Shown in pieces: positions 5,653-5,737 of a stretch of 5,737 bases of DNA. The stretch covers positions 1 through 5,737 of the forward strand of contig JACVCA010000093.1 in NCBI GenBank assembly GCA_016742295.1, read 5' to 3'. Each line of letters starts with the position of its first letter. Position 1 is the stretch's first letter. Source of the stretch: Alphaproteobacteria bacterium. GTDB taxonomy: Bacteria; Pseudomonadota; Alphaproteobacteria; JAGOMX01. The notes beneath the pieces were generated by a model. That model made no database searches. It was not told where the DNA came from and saw nothing but the letters and a program-made list of their open reading frames with translations. Both the position numbers and the translations under genes were made by a program.

Positions 5653-5737
5653 ATCTTAACATTCCTTATGGTTCTGTGTATCCCTTCATACACTATTTCT
5701 AAGAAATGTCAGATCAAATCTTAATACACCTTACAAT

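Noticed and set aside
5706..5737. ATG with an open frame running off the window edge
   Set aside because: Only ten codons are visible and the preceding sequence offers no good ribosome site, so it cannot be judged.

Overview
The window reads as a piece of a conjugative or integrative element from an alphaproteobacterium. The best taxonomic clue is the Ti-type TraA relaxase-helicase that fills the first two thirds. By eye the base composition is moderately A+T-rich. A Ti-type transfer gene, a HigBA-like toxin-antitoxin pair and decayed IS66 elements together would suit an intracellular or amoeba-associated lineage (Rickettsiales or Holosporales type). That placement is inference; no taxonomic marker gene is present.

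Layout. Positions 1-3962 (minus) hold one uninterrupted reading frame of at least 1320 codons, traA, whose C-terminus lies outside the window. It has a MobA/MobL-type relaxase domain, then a RecD-like helicase, then a long charged helical tail. Positions 3963-4281 are a 319-base divergent intergenic region rich in inverted repeats. It contains a candidate origin of transfer (hairpin followed by a GCGC-centred core, about 4035-4067) and, overlapping it, a candidate traA promoter. Next to the toxin start is a clean 8-bp-arm palindrome (4254-4275), probably the autoregulatory operator of the toxin-antitoxin operon. Positions 4282-4948 (plus) carry the toxin gene followed by its overlapping antitoxin gene.

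Positions 4949-5737 hold no convincing intact gene. They contain insertion-sequence debris: a 29-codon minus-strand start of an IS66 accessory gene (tnpA-like, 5263-5352), what looks like its terminal repeat ending at 5427, and directly abutting that the last ~56 codons of a plus-strand IS66 transposase (tnpC) with its own terminal repeat ending at 5652. The simplest reading is one IS66-family element inserted into the transposase gene of another, followed by deletion.

How it fits together. TraA would nick at oriT, unwind the transferred strand and pilot it to the recipient. If the candidate oriT and its orientation are right, the toxin-antitoxin pair lies on the side that enters the recipient first, where it could help stabilise the element. 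No coupling protein, mating-pore gene or TraC/TraD homologue is visible, so the rest of the transfer machinery must lie elsewhere.
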